Assembly (NCBI GenBank): GCA_963971305.1
Contig: OZ020307.1
Location: 47,303,702 to 47,367,701 of the forward strand
Origin: Arcuatula senhousia
Taxonomy: Eukaryota; Mollusca; Bivalvia; Mytilida; Mytilidae
Reading direction: 5' to 3'
DNA length: 64,000 nt
Shown here: positions 23,369 to 34,309 of the stretch, piece after piece
Position numbering within the stretch: position 1 is the stretch's first letter
Layout of the letters: each line of letters begins with the position of its first letter
Program-made: the position numbers and the translations under genes
The notes under the pieces: generated by a model
Told to the model about the DNA's origin: nothing
The model's database searches: none
Seen by the model: the letters and a program-made list of their open reading frames with translations, nothing else

Positions 23369-25735
23369 CTGAAATGTAAAGGGATATCTTTTTTTATAAA
23401 AATACAAAAGAAATGGTCAATACACACATTGCATGTAGAAACTGAAGATATACATTGCTTACATTAATTATAGAATTCCGTGAACAGGAAGAAGATGAGT
23501 TACAGGCATAAAATGACTTAAACCCAATAGAAAGATAGGATAAAGCTACATGTCTTTGAATCTAGAGACTGGGGTACATGCAGTTTCTGTTAAAACTGTC
23601 ATTGAAAATTAATGTGACACTGCAGAATGCATAATATTGATGAAGTTAAAGTTTCCCTTATATGTGTCATTGCAACATGTTGCAAACAACATAAAAATGG
23701 CAGTGAACCATTCAACAATGAAAATTACCTTAAATTTTACCAAAACCAAGCTATTCAGTCTGGAAAAATAGATCTCTTTTTTAATTAGGAACACAAAAGG
23801 TTTTTTTAACAGGAAAGCAGAAAGGTATTGATCAAGTTGCTTATGTTGATTTGATGAATAGCACCCTACCAATAAACACATTTCAAAGATTAAAAATATT
23901 TTTTTTTTCTATATTTGATAGGTAAAAAAATTAATCTAAGAAAACTATAAGATAAAATATGTCAAAAAAGAAATTATTTTCAAAAGCCACAACAAAAACT
24001 TTGAATATTGATCAATTTCCTAGAAATTTCTTTGTCAGCTCCAAACACAAACTAAAAGAAAGAAAAAAAATTCTTTATAATTGAACCAGATGACTCTTAA
24101 TGGATAAATGAACAGAAAAAAATTGCTTCAATTTCCGATAAAAAAATTTATCCCCTTGTCAACTTGGCTAGTGTCATCTCGCTTGAATCCCACAAAAACA
24201 AGGACAGAAGCTGCCAATGTGTAAAGATACCATAGAAATTTCCTTCATCAAGCTAGGGGATCAAACATTAAATTAGTCTTGATCCAGCTGTTAAATGAAC
24301 TATTTTATGGACATTGCAATAATATAATAATACTCAATTAATTAAAAGTGTGGCTATGCCTTTGTTGTTGAAGGTTGCTTTTTTTTATTGTTGAGATTAA
24401 TAGATTACTGTAACTTTTAATAAAAGAAATTAGATTGTTTTGCCCAGGAAACAAAGAAGATAGAAGTGCTGTATTTTACCTAATATGCCAGTGACTGGAA
24501 GTGTGATAAAAGACATATTTCAGCCATTTAACAGAGCTGAAAATGTCAATCTAACTTAGACTTTAAAAAAAGGGCACATAGACACATCAGTTTTAATACC
24601 AGTTCAATCAAAAAACATGCAACTAACTTTTTGTTCAATTTGCCAAGCATTTGGCAATTTCTTTGTGGTTGTTTTTTAGATAATTTAGTTAAATCTCTTG
24701 ATTTGGATATTTTCTTTACTGTGATGTTATTTTTTAGAAAGAAAGTTAAGCTAAATCTCTCAATCATTAACCCAATTCAATTACAAACCTCCATGCTGAC
24801 CATTTGAGACTATATTATTGATGTTTAGATACATGTACCATCACCTAAATGTATCCATTCCTTATAAGATTGATGAAAACAACCACACTGGGGGATCAAT
24901 AATGATAAATATTAACCATATGGTATATTGATGCTTTAATATGGTAAAGGAAGGCCTTGAACTTTGTGGCTGTGTATACATTGTACTAAAATGGAAAGAT
25001 TGTAGATAAAACTTATTAGAACTACTAGAAAGAAAGAATTTATCAACATTTGCAAGCATTCAGACTCATGTTCCTGCATCATGTTTGCTCTGGTCCAAGT
25101 TTGGGATTTTGCTACATGTATGAAATATTTTCTCCATGATAGAAATTGAAAACTGGTTACTATGGATTCATTTATTTTCATGGGTACCAATTTTTGAGGT
25201 TTGATGAAAAAGGATCAGTTTGTAGATTCTTAATTCCATGGTTCTGATGGTCGCAGCATATGGATCAATGTTAAATTCCTTTTTGCGTAGCATAAAATTT
25301 CGTGGGTCAAGGCCACCTACAAAACTACCGAACAAACAATGATGAAACCACAATATGTAATTTTTTCTTTTAGCTGAGGTATAAAATAACCATCTTTCTC
25401 CCAATGCTACAGATACGATTTGGAAATATATCATTAAGTTTAATGAGTAAAATCTTACACATACCAATATATGTGTAAGACTGACATGGAGACTGAACCT
25501 TACAAGACCAAAATCGCAAAAAATAATGTTGATTCACTTGCAATAAATGTTGAAATTTAAGGCAAAGTCTTCAAAGGATGCTGATATGCTAATCACATTG
25601 AAGGCTGTTTTGTGTTGGTTAATGTTTATTGTGGTCTTTAAGTTGCTGCTGAATTAAGTAGCTTGGGTAGCACAAACTTATTCCATATCTCATTATCTTC
25701 TAATTTTTCCGATAAATTTTCAGCACATAAAATAC
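23369..25735 (-). other. Intron between exons 10 and 11
   Basis: Carries a palindromic MITE (25,155-25,365). The rest is AT-rich with no recognised signal; the minus-strand open frames at 23,609-25,467 show no domain. Confidence 0.6.
25155..25365 (+). mobile_element. Palindromic MITE family, copy 2
   Basis: Begins tactatggattcatttattt, contains gggtaccaatttttgaggtt, tagattcttaattccatggt and cgtgggtcaaggccacc, and ends aatgatgaaaccacaatatg. Same order as the copy at 31,573. Confidence 0.75.
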
Positions 25736-25998
25736 CTTCTGGTTTTCCTCATGGTGTTTCTGGACCTCCATAGGCCTAGTTGTATCCAGTTTGACTGGCT
25801 TATATTCCTTCTTGTGGAACACAGCTCCTTTTTTAGGGTTCCATATCGGGGCTACATTTGATATCACAGGTATGCTGTCGGTTTGGTCTCTGGACCTCGA
25901 GGGACTACTGTCTGGTCCAACTTTGGACCTTATGGGACTATTGCTATCAGGTTGGTTTCTGGACCTACTGGGACTACTTGAAACATGGGACTTTAAAC
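25736..25998 (-). CDS. SORBS: Exon 10: 263-nt phase 1-0, SPSRSR repeats
   Basis: Acceptor cttgtcttttttag and donor CCAGAAG|GTATTT bound 263 nt, 88 codons with the carried A. The N-terminal part has three related units (SSPSRSRNQPDS, NSPIRSKVGPDS, SSPSRSRDQTDS). It is followed by APIWNPKKGAVFHKKEYKPVKLD and a charged end, RPMEVQKHHEENQK. It leaves in phase 0, unlike the surrounding cassettes, so it must be used together with exon 11; the pair totals 519 nt and is then phase 1-1. The ordered-looking segment around WNPKKGAVF may be a short conserved motif; I cannot name it. Confidence 0.88.
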
Positions 25999-26601
25999 CT
26001 AAAAAAGACAAGAATGAAATTTTATTATAAGATCTAACTTTAGATCTAGTAAATGTAGATAAAATATTCATCGTGTATGTTGATATTTTTTACACTAAAA
26101 TATACCCTCTTCTATGATGTTTGAAATGAAAGTCCAGAACTTTGGACTAAACCTGCTAAATGATTGTTAATCAATTTGAAGAGTAAATGAAACTGAACAC
26201 TCATGAAGGAAAAGTTATTTTTAATTGGTATCCACAAAATTCTTTTGTTTTTAAATAGATATATGAAAACTTTTATGGTCAATTCTTGAGCTTTACAATG
26301 AAGTTACCTTATTTATTTTAAATACTGAAAACTATTTATGGCTGTAAAAACCTCTTCGTCATTTAAAGAACCCTTCTTTATTAAGCGCATGTTACAAAAG
26401 TTTGAACAGAACACTAGCAATTGTTAAAATTCTTTACAGTAACAATTATGTAACAATATCACATTTCATTTTCCCTGTTATCATTTCAAAGGTGATCAAA
26501 TCAATCGTAAAAAAAACATGTCTTTTTAAAAAAAGTGTTACAGCATTTCTCGGGTTTTATCAATAACACATGACACCACAATAACAACACTGTTTCATTA
26601 C

Positions 26602-26637
26602 CTTAAAGTTCTTTGTTCTCGTTTTCGACAAATCCAT
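26602..26637 (-). CDS. Candidate alternative first coding exon
   Basis: Inside the intron between exons 9 and 10, an ATG opens 12 codons (MDLSKTRTKNFK) and ends in phase 0 at TTTAAG|GTAATG. Only exons 11 and 14 start in phase 0, and splicing to exon 11 would give MDLSKTRTKNFK followed by PEELNIIPPPP. SORBS genes are known for alternative starts, which makes this reasonable. The evidence is just an ATG, a fair donor and the right phase, so chance is a real possibility. Confidence 0.35.
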
Positions 26638-26980
26638 ATTAGTTCAATTAACTTTTAAGATTAAAATCTCTCAGAAAAAAAAGAATAACTCCAGTAAGCA
26701 CTTCTATGGAAATCAATAGTAATAACAAGGAATAAATATTGTACGATTATTCTGACATTTAAAACGATGAAGTTTTCTCTATCCCGGGATCTTTATCCTT
26801 ACAGACACACATGACGCTACGTACTTAATTGATCATCGACAAAAATTGATTGATGAAGTTAATATGACAGAAATCAATCTCATAACATCACTCACAATTC
26901 TTACGATTTTTTTAGACCCATTGTCTCATATTCTTGCTCTTTTAATGACATTCTAGTCTCAATTACCTCCTATGTAAAAG

Positions 26981-27143
26981 GCTACAGTCTTCGAAATTGG
27001 CCACAGGCCACAAGCCATGGCTAGTGAAAATGCTTGAGGGCCTGTAGAAATGGCAACAACAAGCCAATGTTGTCTATACAAAATTTTTCAATAATAAGTT
27101 GTCGGGCCTGTGGACCAAAATTTATAGCGCGAAGACTGAGGCT
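26981..27143. mobile_element. 163-bp MITE with gcc(t)cagtcttcg ends
   Basis: Left gctacagtcttcgaaattgg and right, inverted, gcctcagtcttcgcgctata share a 13-bp terminal repeat. Inner arms ccacaggcc and ggcctgtgg are also inverted. A related left fragment is at 32,762-32,820 (ctcagtcttcgaatttagcc, then ggccagtaaaatagcttgtt). Confidence 0.65.
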
Positions 27144-27249
27144 ATAAGACTAAAACTATGAAAAGTTTTTTTTGCTATTTGATGGCAATTTAGCATCAAT
27201 ATTATCTAAGATTTGACATCACTTAGCATTCTTACAATTTGTTAAATCC

Positions 27250-27425
27250 ATTCAGGCGCGGATTCAAAAGGGGCGTGAGGGGCGTCTGACTCCCCCTTAA
27301 ACTGGCAACAATTATGTTTTTATGCATAAAATCCATGTAATAAACACTAAAAAAAATTTGTGCCTCGCTCCACTCGCTGAAATAAAAGTTCACACACCCC
27401 TTAAACTAAAATCCTGGATCCCTCC
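27250..27425. mobile_element. GGATCCAGG-family MITE copy
   Basis: Starts cgcggattcaaaaggggcgt and has actggcaacaattatgtttt plus gcataaaatcca in the middle. It ends cacaccccttaaactaaaat followed by cctggatcc. Inverted ends and the central words match the copy at 47,000-47,180. Confidence 0.65.
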
Positions 27426-28354
27426 TGCCATTGTGTAAAATTTTGTTCTTTTTGTGTTTTTAATGACATACAAGTCTCAATTACCTCCTTTCAAAATAGC
27501 TAAAGTAAAAGGTTATAACTTCTTCCTCCAAGTTAATTGCTAATTGATGGCAAGTTAGTTAGCAGGATCATCTATATAAGTTTGAACAACACTCAGAATA
27601 AGATATTTAGATCCATATTCTCAAATTTTTGCTCTTTAAATGACATATAAGTCTCAATTACCTTTCTCTGAAATGGCTTAAAGACCAAAATATCTTCCAA
27701 GTTTTTGGTATTTGATGCCAAATAGTAAGCATCAATATCCTCTTAGATTAAACTTTGCCCTTTTAAATAGCAAATTAGGCTTAATCACTTAAAACGTTCT
27801 TCGTTTTTAGATTTCCAAAATTGTTATAAATCTCCTTTAAAGATTTTTTTCCTTTTTTGCCAAATGTCAAAATGAGCCTTAGTTTCAAGTTTTTGAGCTT
27901 TTTTGACAGCATAGGAGAGAACTTCGTCAATATGAAGATTTCCAAGGAAATAAAGATGTAAATGAAGTAGACGTGATACATCAATCCAATTGATTTCTGA
28001 TCAATGTTATTACATAACAAAGGACCATTGGTTTCTGATGTTAAAAAAAGAAAGGAAACTCATACATTTGATATCAAAGTATAGCTCTACCTTTGAAATT
28101 GCTTTGCCTGCCTGAAGATAATTAATGAAAAAAAGATAAATATCCTTTTTATTCAAATTTTCCCAACGTTTAAGTTTCTAGTGCTTTTTAAGCATAATAG
28201 GTAATAACACTAATTAGAAAATGTGTGATTTCTTCTGCAATTTCAACTATACTATTGGCCTGGTAATGGTGGCAATATCCTTTATTCTAGTTTTTACCAT
28301 TATGTCATCGTCTTATTCTAGTGAAGACTGTTGCTGTTTATACAGCATTACAGG

Positions 28355-28530
28355 ATTTTAAAGAAGCAAAGAGGTACCAATGGGACGAGTGAATGTAAAA
28401 AGTCCAAAAGGGCAAAGACAAAACCAGTTAACACGAACGGCATGGATAAACATGGAGAGACAACACAAAACAACCGAATAGCAATCAACAACAGGAACTC
28501 AAGTGATAACGAGAGTGAACTCAGGTGTTA
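28355..28530 (+). repeat. Dispersed element shared with 40-250
   Basis: aaagaggtaccaatgggacg, gtccaaaagggcaaagacaa, catggataaacatggagaga and caacaggaactcaagtgata appear in the same order as in the minus-strand copy at the window start. The 84-residue open frame here is repeat-derived. Confidence 0.65.
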
Positions 28531-28694
28531 CATAAGAGTTGTTTTAATAATATCTTCCCCATGTAAGCCAAGTTGCTCACTATGAATCAAAATAATTTTT
28601 ACTCAAAATTTCAATTGTTACAAAAACAGAATGGGAAGGGTATTATTGCAACAACCCTAATGAAACATTTTTTTTTATGTATTACAAGACTTAC

Positions 28695-28751
28695 TAGTTG
28701 AGGGACTATAGTCAGTAGATATGTGTGTTCCATTCATTGCTGGTGGCATGT
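28695..28751 (-). CDS. SORBS: Exon 9: 57-nt phase 1-1 microexon
   Basis: Acceptor atttttttag and consensus donor CAACTA|GTAAGT bound 57 nt encoding DMPPAMNGTHISTDYSPST. Phase 1 on both sides. Ser/Thr/Pro-rich linker with one tyrosine. The following exon takes the trailing A to make AGT. Confidence 0.8.
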
Positions 28752-29496
28752 CTAAAAAAATAAATTAAAAATATTTGATAAAATATTGAATTGAGAGGAC
28801 ATTACAACTTATTATCAATAAACAAATGTTAAAAATGTTTGAGATACCTGCATTTTTATCATACATGTACATGTACCATGAAAGTGCCTTAATTTAACCT
28901 TTTCATGACCATACATCATAATAATGTCAAGACTGAGAGAGTCAAATTCTGTTTTCCTTTCACCAGTTTTAATACTTGCAAATAGCTTTTGAAACAAAGT
29001 AAGCTCACTGATAATACCCCTGCTCCATTATGACCTTTATTTCCCCTCTAGTTCAAGTAAATCTCAGACCAAGTATGCCATTTAGATAAATTAGTAAAGA
29101 CTGAATTAACCACATGAACATAATTTTTGTCAATGAAAATTATGTACTTTTAGTTACTGAAGAGGAATCAATCTGTAAAATGCACTTAAAGTAATGCAGA
29201 ATGAGATATTAAGAGTATAATTTCATGCAATCATGTACATCATTACAGATAAACCAACACTTGAATGACTCGAAAATCTCTTCATTCTGACATGTACAAA
29301 ACATATCAATCTTTTTCCAACTTATCTCATCAAAGCTCAAAACACAACTTTAGAACTTAAGATTTTCATTCATTAGGTTGCTTTGTAATCTTAAAAGATG
29401 TTACTGTGTAGAGAAGATAGGATATACGATGCTCTTTATCTGTCCATATGCTACTGGCATGCTCAAGTTTAATTAGAATCTGATGTAGGATTAGAG

Positions 29497-30010
29497 CACC
29501 TGTTTATATGTAAACACGGACTCTGCTGAGGTTATTGAAGGTCAATGCTTCCTAAAGTAGCATTATCTTTGGTGAATAAACCAAGAAGGAATTGCTTACC
29601 CTTCCTGAGCACCTGTTTATATGTAAACACAGACTCTGCTGAGGTAATTGAAGGTCAAAGCCTCCTAAAGTAGCATTATCTTTAGCCAATAAAACCAAGC
29701 AGGAATTTTGGTTTATTGAACCATAAACTAAATTTTTCATGGTGCACATTGAATAATCTGTGAAGCGGATTATGTAAAATGTGCACCATTAAAAATTTAG
29801 TTTATTGCTTCTATAAACCAAGGAATTACCCTTCCATAGCACCTGTTTATATGTAAACACAAACTCAGCTGAGGTTATTGAAGGTCACAACAGACGAAGG
29901 TTTTGGCTGTTTAGTGAATAAAACCAAAGAACTGCTTATCCTTCCAGAGCACCTGTTTATGTGTAAAAACAGACTTGGGTGATGTAACTGGGAAGTCACA
30001 GCCTCACAAA
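29497..30010. repeat. Four-unit tandem repeat, ~110 bp
   Basis: Units begin agcacctgtttatatgtaaa and continue acagactctgctgaggt, attgaaggtca and ttagtgaataaaaccaag. Starts are near 29,497, 29,608, 29,840 and 29,948; the larger gap before the third unit is filled by the hairpin element. Confidence 0.75.
29708..29820. mobile_element. 113-bp foldback MITE inside a tandem unit
   Basis: Arms at 29,710-29,750 and 29,778-29,819 are inverted copies over about 41 bp (ggtttatt...aaactaaatttttcatggt and its complement with few mismatches). The word aggaatt flanks both sides (29,701-29,707 and 29,821-29,827) and is present once in a sister repeat unit, consistent with a target-site duplication. Confidence 0.8.
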
Positions 30011-30879
30011 GTAAAATTGCTTCTCCAAAATTAAAGACCCATTTATAAAACAGAATAATTGTGGGACATGATGATGACATCAAACAGACAAACTGGACCA
30101 CCTTTGACAAAAAAGCAAGGTAAACCAGAAGGTAAACAAGACTTTGGACAAAAGACAGACAGAAGAACAGACAAAATATTGCCCTGAATGCCCTCAACTC
30201 ACTGAGGGGACTTTATAATATACTTCCATAACAAAGTTGGAACATAAAAATCTTCAAGCCGTTGCATGACTTAAAAGGATGAAATCTTGGTGCAAGGTCT
30301 TTATGCACTTGGCTGCACCGATGCACCTTTATAGAAGGTTTAGGTTAATTATCACCCCTCCTTTCTGTGTGCAGCTAACGACTGAGTAATGAGTAAAACA
30401 TATTAGAGAAGAATAGATATCATGTCTATCAGGCAAAACAATAAAGAACCACTCTAAAGATACACAGCTTGAAATATTAAATAGTGCAAGATGAGAAATC
30501 ACATTTTTATAGAGAATGGAAAAAAGACACAATGTAGATAAACTCTACTGAGTTCACAAGGAACAACCCTAAAAAAGAATATGAAACAGTTGTTTCCACA
30601 GTCATGTCAACCTGTATTGAATTTTTAAAATTTCATATAAAATCTCAAGAAAAGTAGATTGCAAGAGTGTGGCATGAATGCTGAAAAACTGCAAGAAACG
30701 AGTAACTACAGGTTAAACCTTTAATCCTCTACAAGTATAGAGGTATTGGTTGATAAATTTATAGTTCAGTCAAAAGAGAGAACAAGAGCAAAAAGACACA
30801 ACTTGATTTTTAACTTCATCCAAGCTGTTGTCTCATGAATATTTATTCAACATCAAACAAAAGTGATAAATACACTTAC

Positions 30880-30918
30880 CCTTGTTAGATCTGTCTCCCT
30901 CCCCATCTCTAGCACTAA
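30880..30918 (-). CDS. SORBS: Exon 8: 39-nt phase 1-1 microexon
   Basis: Acceptor attattttgcag and the near-ideal donor AACAAGG|GTAAGT bound 39 nt encoding VSARDGEGDRSNK. Charged, no hydrophobic core, phase 1 on both sides. Supported by both splice sites and by frame agreement with its neighbours. Likely an optional cassette. Confidence 0.8.
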
Positions 30919-31572
30919 CTGCAAAATAATAATAAAATCCAAGTAAATAAATGAATAAATTGCCTTCTTGTTATAAACAAATGGTTTAAGACACAATAAA
31001 TTAAACTGATACAGACCCACTGAAGTTTGCATAAAAAAGAATATGGATGCTATTTTAAGTAATTAAATCAAGATAACCTAACCTTTGATTTTGTCTAGTT
31101 ACCCAACATAAAACACGCTCCAATTAGCTTTGAAATCGATAAAATCCATCACCAAAATATCCTTTATAATAACAAACAGTAACATCTTGTGCTGGCATAT
31201 GTTACATTTTATTGAACACTGAATTTTATGGTCCTTAATATATGAAATGGAAATTATAAGAGTTGTCTTTTTTAGATTATTTTACCATAATTTATTTCCA
31301 TTGAACATTAAGCAGAAGTTTGAAAGAAAACAGATTTAAGAAAAATGCTATTATCCTTCAATTGCATTTTTATTCCTTGTCATTGTTTTGTCTCAATAAC
31401 CTAACTACCAGCACCTAAAATTTGACAGACTAGACTGTGTCAAGAGTGCATAAAAGAGTTGCCTCCTAAACAGTATCTACACTAATGGTATATCTCACAA
31501 ATATCTCATACACATAAATCAATTAACAGCTAAATCAAATTATTTTTTAATCCCTTTTAGAATGCAAAGACG

Positions 31573-31775
31573 TACTTTGGATTCATTTATTTTCGTGGGT
31601 ACCAACTTTTGTGGTTTGATAAAATGATCAGTTGGTGGATTCTTAAATCTGTGGTTCTGAAGGCTGCACCATACAGTTCAATGTTAAATATCCCTTTTGT
31701 GGGGTATCAATTTTTATAACTATCCACGAAAACCGCAAAAATTGACACCCCAAAAATAATTATGAAACCACATTT
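31573..31775 (+). mobile_element. Palindromic MITE family, copy 3
   Basis: Begins gtactttggattcatttatt, has cgtgggtaccaacttttgtg and ttcttaaatctgtggttctg, and ends cacgaaaaccgcaaaaattg through aattatgaaaccacat. Both arms are visible, giving the clearest inverted structure of the family. Confidence 0.78.
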
Positions 31776-32761
31776 TTTTGTTCCTTACTCCAAAATTTCT
31801 TCATTTTTGTTCTGAAAATTAATTCAATAATGCTGAGACAAAGTGACCCCAATAATTGTAGGAAGAGAGATAAATATTACCAAATTCATTGATAAAACTT
31901 ATTTTATCTTAACTATGTTAATTCCCTATCAGGAACAAAGTTCTGGGATTCATCTTTAGCAGACACTGAGATGATACTGAAAAGGTCAATGGCTTGACCT
32001 CTGGAAGGTCATTTTAAATTGAGGTCAACAGTGGAAGAGTTAAATGGCCTATATACTCGTCCAAAAAAGGGGGGTTCATTAAGTTGACAGCATAGTTTCC
32101 TATTTTTACTCTGTCTAAATAGTCCTCTCTCCCCCTAAGAGACAGCTAGAGTCAGGACTTCAGTGACTCAGAAATCAAATCAAAGATTTTACAAACTAAA
32201 ACATCATAAACAATATACACTTCCTAAGAAAGAACAAGTTTTATGAATGAAAATTTAGAGTGATCTTCAACTGTGTAGGCTTTGAAATAAGAGTTGCAAA
32301 AACTGACTAACTTCTAAATAGCAAATAAAAGAGAAGAAACTTGAGAAGGAAACATTTAAAGTGATTAACACTTTAATATTCTATCTGGATGAGGTAAACC
32401 TAATAACTCAGATCATCTATATAGAATAGCATCAATCATTTTGAACAGCAGTTGCTGGTTTTTTTCTCATCTTCATCAAAGGCCATCATGCTTAGCACAA
32501 ACAACAATTACTCTTGTTTATAACTGAAGTCTGATTATGAATCATGATTCAGGAATGCCAAATAATTTTCAGATAATTTACTAGTTAATGACCAAAAGGT
32601 AGGGGGAATTCATTAATTAAAAGTATGCTTTCAAGGTGTAAAAGAAGATACAACAAAGCAAAGGGGGACAACTCTATTTCATTTTTGAATTTTTCATTTT
32701 TCAAAACTCAAGATTTAAATCTTAAATTTCCAGTGAGTGTGAGAGTGTTTCCCCTGTAGCT

Positions 32762-32820
32762 AGCTCAGTCTTCGAATTTAGCCACAAGTCCGACGGCCCT
32801 GGCCAGTAAAATAGCTTGTT
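32762..32820 (+). repeat. Fragment related to the MITE at 26,981-27,143
   Basis: Shares ctcagtcttcgaa, gccacaag and ggccagtaaaat with the left arm of that element; the right arm is missing. Confidence 0.5.
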
Positions 32821-33434
32821 CTTACGCATGTTGGATTGTTATCATTTACTCCCCTATGCATATAGATGACAAAATTTATGTTCAGAATTTTAGCCTAGCA
32901 ATGATTATTTGGTATAACAATGTGATTTTTTCCCCTTTTTTTTCACCATAACATTTTAACACAAGCAACCAATTTCACACCAATTAGCAGTGCCTACTCT
33001 ATTTGAATAATAAACCAATAACTTTGTGCATTTGTTCCCAAGTGTGGTGCATTTTGGTATATGCCTATATGTATCCTTTCATACCTCCACAAAATGGTTA
33101 TATACATACAAGTATATTTTTACCCACCCTGATATTTTACACTAAAATACAATGTAGGAAAGACAATTTAACATTTTTAAAATATGATCCAAGATGTAAA
33201 AGACAATAAAAAACAAAAACAAAGTGCCTTTGATGGATGAGAGCAACGAGAGAACTTGGTTCAATGGATGGTACCAAAGAAGAGAACCCCAAATTTGTAC
33301 AGTGAGATCTTAATTGACTCGAGCTCCCACTCTGGGATTTGAGATTAATGCATTGGTTAGGTTTACAAAGGTTCAGAATATAATATAGATATTTTTACAT
33401 ATGAACGTCATGGTAATAGACAACAAAGAAATGT

Positions 33435-33560
33435 GGAATAACTTTATGTGACACAACCAACATAAAGAAATGGCAATTTAAAAAATCACAATGGAAAACA
33501 GCCAACAGTCTTCAACATGACCAGAGGTCACTGCTCACTGTCTTGCATTATGGCCAGACT
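33435..33560 (+). repeat. Dispersed repeat (family shared with 55,545 and 62,379)
   Basis: gtggaataactttatgtgac, cacaatggaaaacagccaac and gaccagaggtcactgctcac also occur, diverged, at 62,400-62,520 on this strand and at 55,550-55,660 on the other. Confidence 0.65.
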
Positions 33561-34309
33561 ACAAAAGTCTGATTTGGACAATCAGGATTCTGTTTAAATG
33601 GGTTTCACAGTAGTACCAAGTTAAATGAATGAATCATTGTTCACATCTTCTCTCTATTAGTACCATCCTAGAACAAAATTACAGTGTCACTCGACCAATC
33701 ACATCTTCATACTAATATGGATACAACATAGATCTATCGAACATTTACAAATAATCATAACTATTCTTCATGTTCTTAACACTAAAACATGTTGTTAAGA
33801 CTACGACGAAATGGGGGACATTCTATGATAATGATTAAAACTAAAAATAAAACTGGTCTCTCTGTAACTAAAACAATAAACAACAACAACAAAACATAAG
33901 AAACTAAACTAAATAAAAACAACTCTAAGTCTATACAGTTGAAACTAAATAAAAAAAAAAATAATGGAGTGTTATACCAAATATTGAAAAATGTCTGAAA
34001 ACAATAAATAAAAAATTTGAAAAAAAAATTAAGTTAATAAGCATGACCATTCAATATTTATATTTCAATTTTAAAAATGAAAATGAAAAATATCATTTTT
34101 CTCATATTTGGCATACAATGAAGGGTATGATCATGTAAACAATCCCTGAAAAAACAAAGTAAAAATTAGCTTCTATTAGTCTTAATCTCTTCAGTCTTTT
34201 CCTGGGTATCTTTCATGCAGATATTGCACTCAAATCGTTCCTGAGTTAGTGAAGACCACTTCCATGCTGTTATTGAGGGCACCATGCTGAAAACAGTTAT
34301 ATACAATAC

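Larger units (their letters stand above)
25999..28694 (-). other. Intron between exons 9 and 10
   Basis: Contains a candidate alternative first exon (26,602-26,637), a MITE at 26,981-27,143, a GGATCCAGG-family copy at 27,250-27,425 and a dispersed element at 28,355-28,530. Between 27,430 and 28,020 the phrase gacatacaagtctcaattacct recurs (also near 26,950 and 27,645), so part of the intron is an old tandem duplication. Confidence 0.6.
28752..30879 (-). other. Intron between exons 8 and 9
   Basis: Holds a ~110-bp tandem repeat (29,497-30,010) interrupted by a hairpin element (29,708-29,820). Nothing else recognised. Confidence 0.6.
30919..34309 (-). other. Intron between exons 7 and 8
   Basis: Contains a palindromic MITE (31,573-31,775), a MITE fragment (32,762-32,820) and a dispersed repeat (33,435-33,560). 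The region 33,800-34,200 is A/T homopolymer-rich. If the exon 7 donor is skipped, the frame stops at 34,230, so 34,230-34,309 could be coding plus 3' UTR in such a transcript. Confidence 0.6.

Noticed and set aside
23134..23427. 97-codon minus-strand frame overlapping exon 11
   Set aside because: It is the wrong frame of a real exon; the frame with splice continuity reads PEELNIIPPPP.
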